Shown one piece after another: positions 11,771 to 18,765 of a DNA stretch of 64,000 nucleotides. This stretch comes from Paludibacterium sp. B53371. GTDB lineage: Bacteria; Pseudomonadota; Gammaproteobacteria; Burkholderiales; Chromobacteriaceae. The translations under genes and the position numbers were made by a program. Numbering within the stretch: position 1 is the stretch's first letter; each line of letters opens with the position of its first letter. The notes under the pieces were generated by a model. That model had not been told where the DNA came from and searched no databases. It saw only the letters and a list, made by a program, of their open reading frames with translations. The stretch covers positions 2,800,311 to 2,864,310 of the forward strand of contig NZ_CP069163.1 of the NCBI RefSeq assembly GCF_018802765.1, written 5' to 3'.

Positions 11771-12137
11771 TACACCAATGATTGGCGCGAGGCAGACAAA
11801 GAGAAAATGCCCCGCCAGCGGCAGGGCTTGGCCTGTACCCATGCCAGTGCTGCGCCGCTCGTGACATCAGCTTTTTCTGTATCCCAGCCGGCCTCGAACC
11901 GTTCTCTGGCACGCGAGATCATCGCGAACCACAAAGCGCCGACATCCTTGCTTGACGCGATCGCGACACGGCAAGGCCCTTCCGGCAATCGGCCGAAACA
12001 ACCCTGAAGGCTGATTTCCTGCCCGGCGCCGCCCGCGCGGCGGGCCATGCCGTGGCAGGCCGGAAACCATCGCCCGCCCGCCGCCTCTGTGACAAAGGCG
12101 ACCGAATTCACGGACGCCTCTTCTTGGAGAAAGCCTC
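11771..12137. other. Intergenic region between the divergent kdp and lasso-peptide operons
   Basis: Together with the kdp leader this makes about 470 bases without a convincing gene. Open frames exist on both strands (for example 11770-12111 on the minus strand) but show no family motif, good ribosome site or hydrophobic pattern. The promoter of the lasso operon must lie here. The last bases before the precursor gene provide a good ribosome site, GGAG eight bases before the ATG at 12138. Confidence 0.5.
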
Positions 12138-12269
12138 ATGAAACTGTTCAAGCGCCATGTACTGACTGCCGGAAAACTGGGCCACGAAATCTGCGCCTCT
12201 CACCACACACGAGGCACCCAGGGTGGCTCGATCTATGAAATCTCCGCCTGGGTTTACAAGCGCGTCTGA
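12138..12269 (+). CDS. Lasso peptide precursor (A protein)
   Basis: A 43-residue precursor with a good ribosome site. The leader is residues 1-25 and holds the conserved Thr at position -2 (Thr24, just before Arg25). The predicted core is GTQGGSIYEISAWVYKRV: Gly1 provides the amino group and Glu9 the side chain for a nine-residue macrolactam ring, leaving a nine-residue tail that carries bulky plug candidates Trp13, Tyr15, Lys16 and Arg17. There is no cysteine in the core, so this would be a class II lasso peptide. It is followed by genes for all three expected activities (cyclase, leader recognition/protease, exporter). The core sequence does not match any lasso peptide I remember. Confidence 0.9.
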   Translation: MKLFKRHVLTAGKLGHEICASHHTRGTQGGSIYEISAWVYKRV

Positions 12270-12280
12270 CCCCGCCACGG

Positions 12281-12312
12281 CCGCCCCGGAACCTGGCCGG
12301 GGCGGTTTTCTT
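12281..12312 (+). terminator. Hairpin with T-run between precursor and cyclase genes
   Basis: CCGCCCCGG and CCGGGGCGG form a perfect nine-pair stem with a seven-base loop, followed by TTTTCTT. This is a strong intrinsic terminator shape 11 bases after the precursor stop. Read-through would feed the biosynthesis genes, so it likely sets a high precursor-to-enzyme ratio, as is common in RiPP operons. Confidence 0.8.
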
Positions 12313-12331
12313 CCCTACCAACAAGCCCGCC

Positions 12332-13924
12332 ATGACCACCACCATCCGACAAATCCAATTATGGTTCTCCGATCAGCCCGTCACCCCTCTGCACTCCCCC
12401 GTCTGGCCGGACGATCTCGCCCTGCTGGCCACACCGGGACTGCTCAGCGCCCCCCTGGACCGTACCCTGCCCCTGCCGGAGGGCAACCAGCTCCATCTGA
12501 CTCCCGAACACATCACCCTGCGCAAAGCCATCGATGCCCGCTTTCCGCTGTTCTTCTGCCTGCACCACGACACGCTGCTGATCGGCGACCGCTGGCTGTG
12601 GCTGCAACGCCAGACCGGCTGGCGCGAGTGGGACCTGCCCCATCTGGCCTACTTCCTGTGCCGGGAGGAAACCCAGCTACGCCAGTCCCCGCTCAAGGGC
12701 ATCCTGCAACTGTTCAATGGCGAGCAACTGCGCCTGCAGCGTCAGGGGGGCCGCATGGACAGCAGCATGCACGAGGTACTTGATTGCCTTATCCCCCAGG
12801 ATCCGCCCGGAGATCTGGCGCAAGGGCTGCAGGACAGCCTGGCGACCCGACTGGGCAAGCAGGGGGCCTTGCTGGAGTTTTCCGGCGGCCTCGACTCCAC
12901 TGCCCTGCTGCTCAGCGCCCGCGCCCTGAGCATCCCGGTACAGACCGTCACCGCCTGGGACAGCCAGTCGAGCGCGCCGGATGACCGGCGTCATGCCCAG
13001 CAATGCGCCGTACGGCTCGGTGTATCACAGCAATTGATCGATCTGGCACACATCGACTGCATGCCGCTGCATACGACGCTGCCGGCCAACCACCCCTCGA
13101 TGATGTTTCTCGCCCTCGGCTATGAACAAAGCCTGCTCGACCACTGTCATGGCGCGAGCTCACTGCCGCACCTGAACGGTCACGGTGGCGATCATCTGTT
13201 TCTTGCCAGCCCGCCGGTGGCCAGCGTGCTGGAGGCACCGGCAGCCCAGCGCGAAGACACCCTGCGCCGCCTCGCCGCCCTTTACGGACTCCCCCTGCTG
13301 AGCCTGCGCTTCAAGTTGCTGCAACTGCAGTGGCAAACCCTGCGCGGCCGAGCGGAGATGCCGGATGACCAGACCTGGCAGAGCAACGGAGGCAGCCTGC
13401 GCCTGCAGCGGCTGGCCCGCCAGGCGGAAAGCTGGCGCCAGCAGCCCGGCATGCAGACGCTGACGCTGATGCAGCATTGGCGCGCCACCTTGCTGTTCCA
13501 GCTGGCACAGGAGCTGTCACACCATCGTCTGCGCGATGGTTGCACCCGGGTGGTGTTTCCCTTCTTTGACCGGGCCATTCTGCGCGCTGCGCATGCGCTG
13601 CCAGCCTGGCAGAGCTTTGATGCGCAACACAGCCGGCTCGCGCTGCGACGCGCCCTGTACCAGCGTTACCGCGAACCCGGTCTCTGGCGTCAGAGCAAGG
13701 GTCACACCACGGCCATGGTGCTGCGCGCACTGAACCGGCATCACCAGGCCCTGGCCGAACTGATCCGCGAAGGCTGGCTGGTGAGGCAGGGACTGCTTTC
13801 CTGGCCGGCACTCGAAGCTGAACTGCAGCGGCAGCGCTACGGCATCGGCGACATCTCGCCGCTGCTGATGAAGGTCATCGCCGTCGAGCGCTTCCTGCAG
13901 CAAGCCAGCCGGGAGCTGACATGA
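12332..13924 (+). CDS. Lasso peptide macrolactam synthetase (C protein, asparagine synthetase-like)
   Basis: ATP-dependent enzyme that adenylates the ring Glu9 side chain and closes the lasso ring. The 530-residue protein has a degenerate N-terminal glutaminase-like domain that lacks the catalytic Cys2 (it begins MTTTIRQI), as in McjC, and a C-terminal asparagine synthetase domain with the PP-loop SGGLDSTAL (residues 184-192) and the later GHGGDHLF motif. The ATG has only a weak ribosome site, in keeping with low enzyme levels after the preceding hairpin. It overlaps the B gene by four bases (ATGA). Confidence 0.92.
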   Translation: MTTTIRQIQLWFSDQPVTPLHSPVWPDDLALLATPGLLSAPLDRTLPLPEGNQLHLTPEHITLRKAIDARFPLFFCLHHDTLLIGDRWLWLQRQTGWREWDLPHLAYFLCREETQLRQSPLKGILQLFNGEQLRLQRQGGRMDSSMHEVLDCLIPQDPPGDLAQGLQDSLATRLGKQGALLEFSGGLDSTALLLSARALSIPVQTVTAWDSQSSAPDDRRHAQQCAVRLGVSQQLIDLAHIDCMPLHTTLPANHPSMMFLALGYEQSLLDHCHGASSLPHLNGHGGDHLFLASPPVASVLEAPAAQREDTLRRLAALYGLPLLSLRFKLLQLQWQTLRGRAEMPDDQTWQSNGGSLRLQRLARQAESWRQQPGMQTLTLMQHWRATLLFQLAQELSHHRLRDGCTRVVFPFFDRAILRAAHALPAWQSFDAQHSRLALRRALYQRYREPGLWRQSKGHTTAMVLRALNRHHQALAELIREGWLVRQGLLSWPALEAELQRQRYGIGDISPLLMKVIAVERFLQQASRELT

Positions 13925-14601
13925 CGGCGCATCTGATCTTTGCTCCCCACATTCACCATCTGTTTGTCGGCGAGCGACTGATCCTGCTCGATGCCCGGCG
14001 TGACCGTTACCTCTTCATCGAGGCGCCGGACAGCCTGTTGCTGCGGCAAGCCCTGCAGGCCGCCCCAGAAGGGGCACCGGCGCCGATCGTGCAACGCGCC
14101 CTGCATGGCGGGGTCCTGCGGCACGCCGCCATGTCACAGCCCCTGCGCGAGGAGACACACCGCCCGGCCGGCGTCGGTCTGCACGAATGGCAGCTGCCGC
14201 CAGACCACCCGCCGCCCCTGGTCCCGGGCCAGCGCAGCCGGATCCTGTGGGACTTCCTGCTGACCCGCCTCATGACGCAGACGCGCGGCCTGCATGGTCA
14301 GTTTGTCCGGCTGGCCCGGCGCCAGACGCAGCACTGTCGCCCGGCGGCGCCTGCGCAATGCCGGTCACTGGCGCTGCAGATTCGCGCCTGCAGCCTCTAC
14401 CTGCCCTTCCGGACAGCCTGTCTGGAAAATGCCCTGGTGACCGCGCTATGGTTGGCAAGACAGTCGATCGCCTGCGAGTTCTGCATCGGCTTCCAGCTCA
14501 ACCCGTTTTTGGCGCACGCCTGGCTCAATGTCGGCGGAGAGGTTCTGCTCGACCGCCCCGACCTGAATCACGCGCTGCATCTTCTGGTGCGAATACCCTG
14601 A
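13921..14601 (+). CDS. Lasso peptide B protein: leader-recognition domain fused to transglutaminase-like protease
   Basis: Binds the leader and cuts it off so that Gly1 is freed. The N-terminal 80 or so residues look like a PqqD-type recognition element (ERLILLDARRDRYLFI); the C-terminal part is a transglutaminase-like protease with Cys167 (in TACLENAL), His199 (in LAHAWLNVGGE) and Asp211 (in VLLDRPD). The Cys-His and His-Asp spacings of 32 and 12 equal those I recall for McjB. The two functions are in one 226-residue chain, as in proteobacterial systems. Overlaps the cyclase gene (ATGA) and the exporter gene (TGATG). Confidence 0.9.
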   Translation: MTAHLIFAPHIHHLFVGERLILLDARRDRYLFIEAPDSLLLRQALQAAPEGAPAPIVQRALHGGVLRHAAMSQPLREETHRPAGVGLHEWQLPPDHPPPLVPGQRSRILWDFLLTRLMTQTRGLHGQFVRLARRQTQHCRPAAPAQCRSLALQIRACSLYLPFRTACLENALVTALWLARQSIACEFCIGFQLNPFLAHAWLNVGGEVLLDRPDLNHALHLLVRIP

Positions 14602-16313
14602 TGAACCTGCCTGTCGCCTGGCAACACTATCGCCGCCTGCTGGCGGCATTGCGCCGCCACCACCCGCGTGCCCTGGCGCAATTGGGCATGATCTCGCTGG
14701 TGGTCTGCCTGATCAGCAGCGCCAGCATCCTCACGCCCTGGCTGCTCAAGCAGTCGCTGGACCAATTGCAGGACCAGCAACATTGGCCCGGCATCCTGAC
14801 CATCAGTGCCTATGCCCTGTGCTGGGGCGCCAGCCAGGTGGCCTTCTTCTGGAAGAACACCCTGGCCGCCAGCCTGTCGGCCTCTTTCGAATGCGGCCTC
14901 GGGCTGGCGCTGTTCGAACATCGCATCCGCCAGCCATGGCGCACACACAATCCGCAGGAGCCGGCCGGCGAAACCCTGGCGATTTTCCGCCGCGTAGCCG
15001 GCAGCGTCGGCGCCCTGACCTGCAATCTCAGTTGGGGCCTGCTGCCCATCGTCATCGAACTGATCGGTGCGGCCTGGCTGCTGACCCTCAGCCAGGGCGG
15101 GCAGATCGCGCTGGTCCTGCTCCTGACCATGGCGGCCTTCTTCGGCTGCTCGCTGCTCACCGTGCGCGTCGCACGCGACGTCACCCGCGACATCCACCAC
15201 GAAAGCACCCGGCTGAGCGGACATCTGCAGGAGCGCCTCGGCCTGATTCCCACCCTGCAGCTGAACAACGCGCAGACCCAGGCCATGCAGCAGGCCAGCC
15301 AGTACTGCACACGCTGGCAGGACGCGGTCATCCGTGGCAACCGCCGACTGGGCACACTCTACGCCGGCAAAATCCTGCTGATCTCGGCCGGCCTGCTGGC
15401 CGGCCTGCTGCTGTCGACCCTGGCGATTCAGCAGGGGCATGGCAGTCTGGGCGATCTGGTCATGCTCAATGCCTACATGATCCAGTTCGCCATGCCCATG
15501 ACCTGGCTGGCGGGCAGCCTGTTCGACATGCAGCGTCATCTGCTGGCGCTGGAAGAAGGCGTCCGCTGGCTATCGACCGACTGCCAGCCGTCCCGGCCCG
15601 CTCTCCATCCGGCATTACCGGCCACCCTGCAGGTGGCGGCACTGCAGGTGGCGGCACTGCAGGTGGGCAGCGGTGCCCCCCTGTCGTTCTCCGTTCCCCC
15701 CGGTCAATGGCTGGGGCTCACCGGCCCCTCAGGGACAGGCAAAAGCCGCGTGCTGGACGCCCTGCTGAAACTGAGTGGTTATCAGGGCAGCATCTGCCTG
15801 GGAACGTGTTGCGCCGAAACCTGCAGTGATGAGACGTGGCATGCGCTGGTGACCGGCGTCAGACAGCAGCCTCAGCTGTTGGCAGGCAGCCTGCGCGACA
15901 ACCTGACCCTGGGTCTGAGCCAGCCGGTCGATGCCCAGCTGTTGCAGCGTGCCTGCTACCTGGCCTGCCTGGACCGGCTCATCGCAGACAAGCCTGAGGG
16001 ATGGGAGCATCCGGTCAGCCCGGAGGGGGGCAATCTGTCCGGCGGAGAGAGGATGCGACTGGCCATTGCACGAGCCCTGCTGCACCAGCCGGCGGTGCTG
16101 ATTCTGGACGAGCCGACGGCGGCGCTGGACAGCGAAACCGAGCGCCAGTTACTGGCCCGGCTGCGCAGCAGTGGCCTGACCATCATCGTCGCCAGCCACT
16201 CGGCTTATTGCCTGCAGCAATGCGAGCAGATCCTGAGCCTCGGCCCCGCTGAAGGACGAATTCATGACAACAATGGCCTTCTGCCTTGTGATCAAACCCA
16301 TGAGCATGGATAA
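14601..16313 (+). CDS. Lasso peptide ABC exporter (D protein)
   Basis: Half-size ABC exporter, 570 residues, that pumps out the mature peptide and gives self-immunity. The start at 14601 overlaps the B stop, which is preferred over longer frames that run inside the B gene. Seen: six hydrophobic segments in residues 20-310, then an ATPase domain with Walker A GPSGTGKS (375-382), signature NLSGGERMRLAIA (from about 478) and Walker B VLILDEPTAALD (about 499). An in-frame 15-base tandem repeat lies in the linker between membrane and ATPase parts. Clearly McjD-like by context. Confidence 0.92.
   Translation: MNLPVAWQHYRRLLAALRRHHPRALAQLGMISLVVCLISSASILTPWLLKQSLDQLQDQQHWPGILTISAYALCWGASQVAFFWKNTLAASLSASFECGLGLALFEHRIRQPWRTHNPQEPAGETLAIFRRVAGSVGALTCNLSWGLLPIVIELIGAAWLLTLSQGGQIALVLLLTMAAFFGCSLLTVRVARDVTRDIHHESTRLSGHLQERLGLIPTLQLNNAQTQAMQQASQYCTRWQDAVIRGNRRLGTLYAGKILLISAGLLAGLLLSTLAIQQGHGSLGDLVMLNAYMIQFAMPMTWLAGSLFDMQRHLLALEEGVRWLSTDCQPSRPALHPALPATLQVAALQVAALQVGSGAPLSFSVPPGQWLGLTGPSGTGKSRVLDALLKLSGYQGSICLGTCCAETCSDETWHALVTGVRQQPQLLAGSLRDNLTLGLSQPVDAQLLQRACYLACLDRLIADKPEGWEHPVSPEGGNLSGGERMRLAIARALLHQPAVLILDEPTAALDSETERQLLARLRSSGLTIIVASHSAYCLQQCEQILSLGPAEGRIHDNNGLLPCDQTHEHG
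15627..15667 (+). repeat. 15-bp tandem repeat, 2.7 copies, inside the exporter gene
   Basis: The unit CTGCAGGTGGCGGCA is repeated exactly at 15627 and 15642 and partly at 15657. It adds LQVAA units in frame in the linker between the transmembrane and nucleotide-binding domains. Confidence 0.95.
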
Positions 16314-16336
16314 TCATTCCATTTTTGCGGTTTGCC

Positions 16337-17341
16337 ATGCAGCCCATCGTTTCCATCATCCTTCCCAGCTACAACGACCTCAGTTATCTCGAAACCACGC
16401 TGCGCTCAATCACGGCACAGACCTTTACCAATTTCGAGCTGATCATCGTCGATGACGGCAGCAGCGACGAAACACCGGTTCGGCTGCGCTCGCTGATCGC
16501 CTCCGACACCCGGCTGCGCTATGCCCGCCGCCAGCGCGGCGGCGTCGGCGCAGCTCGCAACACCGGGCTGGAGCAGGCTCGAGGCCGCTTTATTGCCTTT
16601 GTCGATGCCGACGATCTGCTGCACCCCACTTTCCTGCACACCCTGGTCAACGCGGCCGAGAACAGTCAGGCCGACGTGGTGCAATGCTGGATGCACGGCT
16701 TTGCCGATGGCACCCCCTGCAACTTCCCGCCAACCTATACCGTGGCAGGCAAAGGGATGGCCGGCCTGGACGGACTGCGCGCCCTGCTGACCGGAGAATT
16801 GCCCGTCAGCGTCTGCAGCCGGCTGTACCGGCGCGAGAGCATGGGGTCGATGCGCTTTGCCGAAGGACTGGTTTACGAGGATCTGGAGTTCTCCGTCCGG
16901 CTGATGGCCTCGGTCACGCGGGTGCAGATCGTGCCACTGGCCCTGTACGGCAATCGTCAGCGCCAGCGCGGCATTCGTGCGCAGTACGCGCCCTTCCTGG
17001 TGGAAGACCGCATCACCATCCTGCAACGCGTCAAGGACACCCTGCAGCAAAGCCAGCACTGGCCGGCGCTGCGCCCGGAGTTCCAGCAGCTGGCGGTACG
17101 CTTTCTCGGCAGGGAAGGCTTCAAGGATCTGATCCGCGACCAGTCTCTGGACGAGTTTCTCTATCAACGCCTGCTCAGCAGCCTGCGCCTGGATGGCGAA
17201 CTGACGCTCGGCCTGCTGCGCAAACTGCCGCTGGCGCCAGGAGAAAGGAAATGGGTGGGCTTGCCCCTGCTGCATCCCTCGCTCGGCCGCACTTTCCTGA
17301 ACTTCCAGTTGAGGCGGCGTCTCAAGCGCAGCAAGGCATGA
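16337..17341 (+). CDS. Family 2 glycosyltransferase next to the lasso cluster
   Basis: Inverting GT-A glycosyltransferase of 334 residues. Seen: the N-terminal fold VSIILPSYNDLSYLETTL, the nucleotide-binding IVDDGSSDET (about 38-47), the GAARNTGLEQARG segment and the DXD-like FVDADDLL (about 88-95), then YEDLEF typical of EpsE/WcaA-type enzymes. No membrane span or signal peptide, so it is cytoplasmic or peripheral. It follows the exporter by 23 bases on the same strand, which makes cotranscription likely. It may decorate the lasso peptide, but it could also be a surface-polysaccharide enzyme that merely sits here. Confidence 0.88.
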   Translation: MQPIVSIILPSYNDLSYLETTLRSITAQTFTNFELIIVDDGSSDETPVRLRSLIASDTRLRYARRQRGGVGAARNTGLEQARGRFIAFVDADDLLHPTFLHTLVNAAENSQADVVQCWMHGFADGTPCNFPPTYTVAGKGMAGLDGLRALLTGELPVSVCSRLYRRESMGSMRFAEGLVYEDLEFSVRLMASVTRVQIVPLALYGNRQRQRGIRAQYAPFLVEDRITILQRVKDTLQQSQHWPALRPEFQQLAVRFLGREGFKDLIRDQSLDEFLYQRLLSSLRLDGELTLGLLRKLPLAPGERKWVGLPLLHPSLGRTFLNFQLRRRLKRSKA

Positions 17342-17377
17342 CCGGCTGCGGTGCAAGCCGCAACCGGTCAGTCAGGA

Positions 17378-17833
17378 TCAGGCAGAGAAGGGTTTGAGTG
17401 CGCCCGGTGCGCGCAGCATCTTGTTGACCTCGTCAAGATGCAGCTCTTCCTGCACGATCATCTCGCGGGCATATTCCTCCAGCAGAACCGACTTGTCGGC
17501 ACTGATCTTCAGCAGCTCGTAGTAGGCATCGAGTGCGGCCTGCTCATGCGACAGACTCTCGCGCAGGATATCGCCGATATCATGACGCTCAGTTTCCAGC
17601 AGGGCGCCGATCTTCAGTGAAGGATGACCGCCCAGCAGAGTCACCAGCTCGCCGGCACGATGGGCATGGTCCAGACTCTCCGTGGCATTGCCCTTGAGCC
17701 ATGACACGATGGGGATACGGTTGTAGCCATACACCATCAGCGCATAGTGGGTGTACTTCACCACCCCGGCCAACTCCAGTTCCATGATGTGATTCAGGGC
17801 TTCAATCGCTTTTTTGGTATCTTTGGCATTCAT
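17378..17833 (-). CDS. Bacterioferritin-like (ferritin-superfamily) protein
   Basis: Four-helix ferritin-like protein of 151 residues. Seen: NHIMELELAGVVKYTHYALM with the first-helix Glu, ESLDHAHRAGEL with an ExxH-type pair, SHEQAALDAYYELLK and the last-helix QEELHLDEV; these supply the usual six di-iron ligands. It is close to the bacterioferritin family, but no obvious heme-ligand Met position can be verified by eye. It probably oxidises and stores iron or removes peroxide. It is convergent with the glycosyltransferase gene, with 36 bases between them. Confidence 0.85.
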   Translation of the reverse strand: MNAKDTKKAIEALNHIMELELAGVVKYTHYALMVYGYNRIPIVSWLKGNATESLDHAHRAGELVTLLGGHPSLKIGALLETERHDIGDILRESLSHEQAALDAYYELLKISADKSVLLEEYAREMIVQEELHLDEVNKMLRAPGALKPFSA

Positions 17834-17919
17834 GCAGCTCTCCTTTGGAATACCCGTCCTGCAGGACAGGTCGACTTATGGACTGTAGCAGCATTGCCGA
17901 AGAACTGCAGGCGAGCGCA

Positions 17920-18765
17920 TCAGGGATTGCAGAAGTCGCAAGTGGCAGGATCCGCCGCACCGGACGCAGCCGGCTCTAGCTGCTCATGGCGACAACGCAG
18001 GCAGACCCAGCGGCAGGCAAGCGGCTGACGTGTCGGGCAGCCACAAGCCTCGCAGGGCAGACCCGGCACCGTATCGACCCTGTTCCAGCCGGGGGCATAA
18101 CAGGCCGGGCAATGTGCGCGCAAACGGGCCAGCAAGGCCTGCCCGGCCTCGACAATCACGCCCTGCCGGGTGGGATTGCAGTGCGCCCGCAAATCACTCT
18201 CCATGAACACCTGGCCGTTGGCGGAAGCCTGCTGCAGCCGCTCGAAAGCCTGACGCAAGGCCCCCTCGTCCGCCAGCCCCTTGTACAGCAGGGGATGATC
18301 CGGTCCCTCCGGACGCAACACCAGGCGATGGGCAGGAAATCCGGCAGCCCGGGCCGCCGCCAGCAAGGCCGGCCAGTCAGGCACCCGCACATGATGATGC
18401 CGGGCAGGCCCCTGCGCCCACGCCACCAGTTCCAGCCCCAGACGATCGTCCAACATCACCAGCACTTCGACGTTCCACGGCAGCCCCATCCCGAAAGGAT
18501 CCGGCCCAAAACTGCCCTCGCTCCCCAGACCGAGAGGCAGCCCGGTCAGCGACATACCGAGCCTGGCCTTGGTTCGGGCAGCCTGCAACTGCGAGCCTGC
18601 CCGGGCATGCTCGCGGGTAAAACTGCCCAGCTGGTCGGTATCGAAGCCGGTCTCCGGCTGCACGGCGAGCCCGGCCTGGCTCAGCAGCGGCGCCAGCAGA
18701 CGCGCCTTGTCATGCAAACTCAACAACGCGACGGTCTGACCGGCATACAGCGGATCAGGCGCCAT
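17920..18765 (-). CDS. DUF6671-type protein overlapping dabA
   Basis: A 281-residue protein, start at 18765 (MAPDPLYAGQTVALLSLHDK), eleven bases inside the end of dabA. The N-terminal two thirds match the family I recall as DUF6671 (ETGFDTDQLGSFTRE, LGLGSEGSFGPDP, WAQGPARHHH). The C-terminal third carries paired cysteines (CPAC, CEAC, CLRC, CDFC), a zinc-ribbon pattern. Function is unknown. Its overlap with dabA points to coupled translation and possibly a role in inorganic-carbon uptake. The frame is open further upstream, but that part is a shadow of dabA and has cysteine/arginine-rich nonsense composition. Confidence 0.78.
   Translation of the reverse strand: MAPDPLYAGQTVALLSLHDKARLLAPLLSQAGLAVQPETGFDTDQLGSFTREHARAGSQLQAARTKARLGMSLTGLPLGLGSEGSFGPDPFGMGLPWNVEVLVMLDDRLGLELVAWAQGPARHHHVRVPDWPALLAAARAAGFPAHRLVLRPEGPDHPLLYKGLADEGALRQAFERLQQASANGQVFMESDLRAHCNPTRQGVIVEAGQALLARLRAHCPACYAPGWNRVDTVPGLPCEACGCPTRQPLACRWVCLRCRHEQLEPAASGAADPATCDFCNP

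Noticed and set aside
11770-12111. 113-codon open frame on the minus strand between kdp and the lasso genes
   Set aside because: No ribosome site, no domain and no hydrophobic or charge pattern; the region is better explained as a divergent control region.
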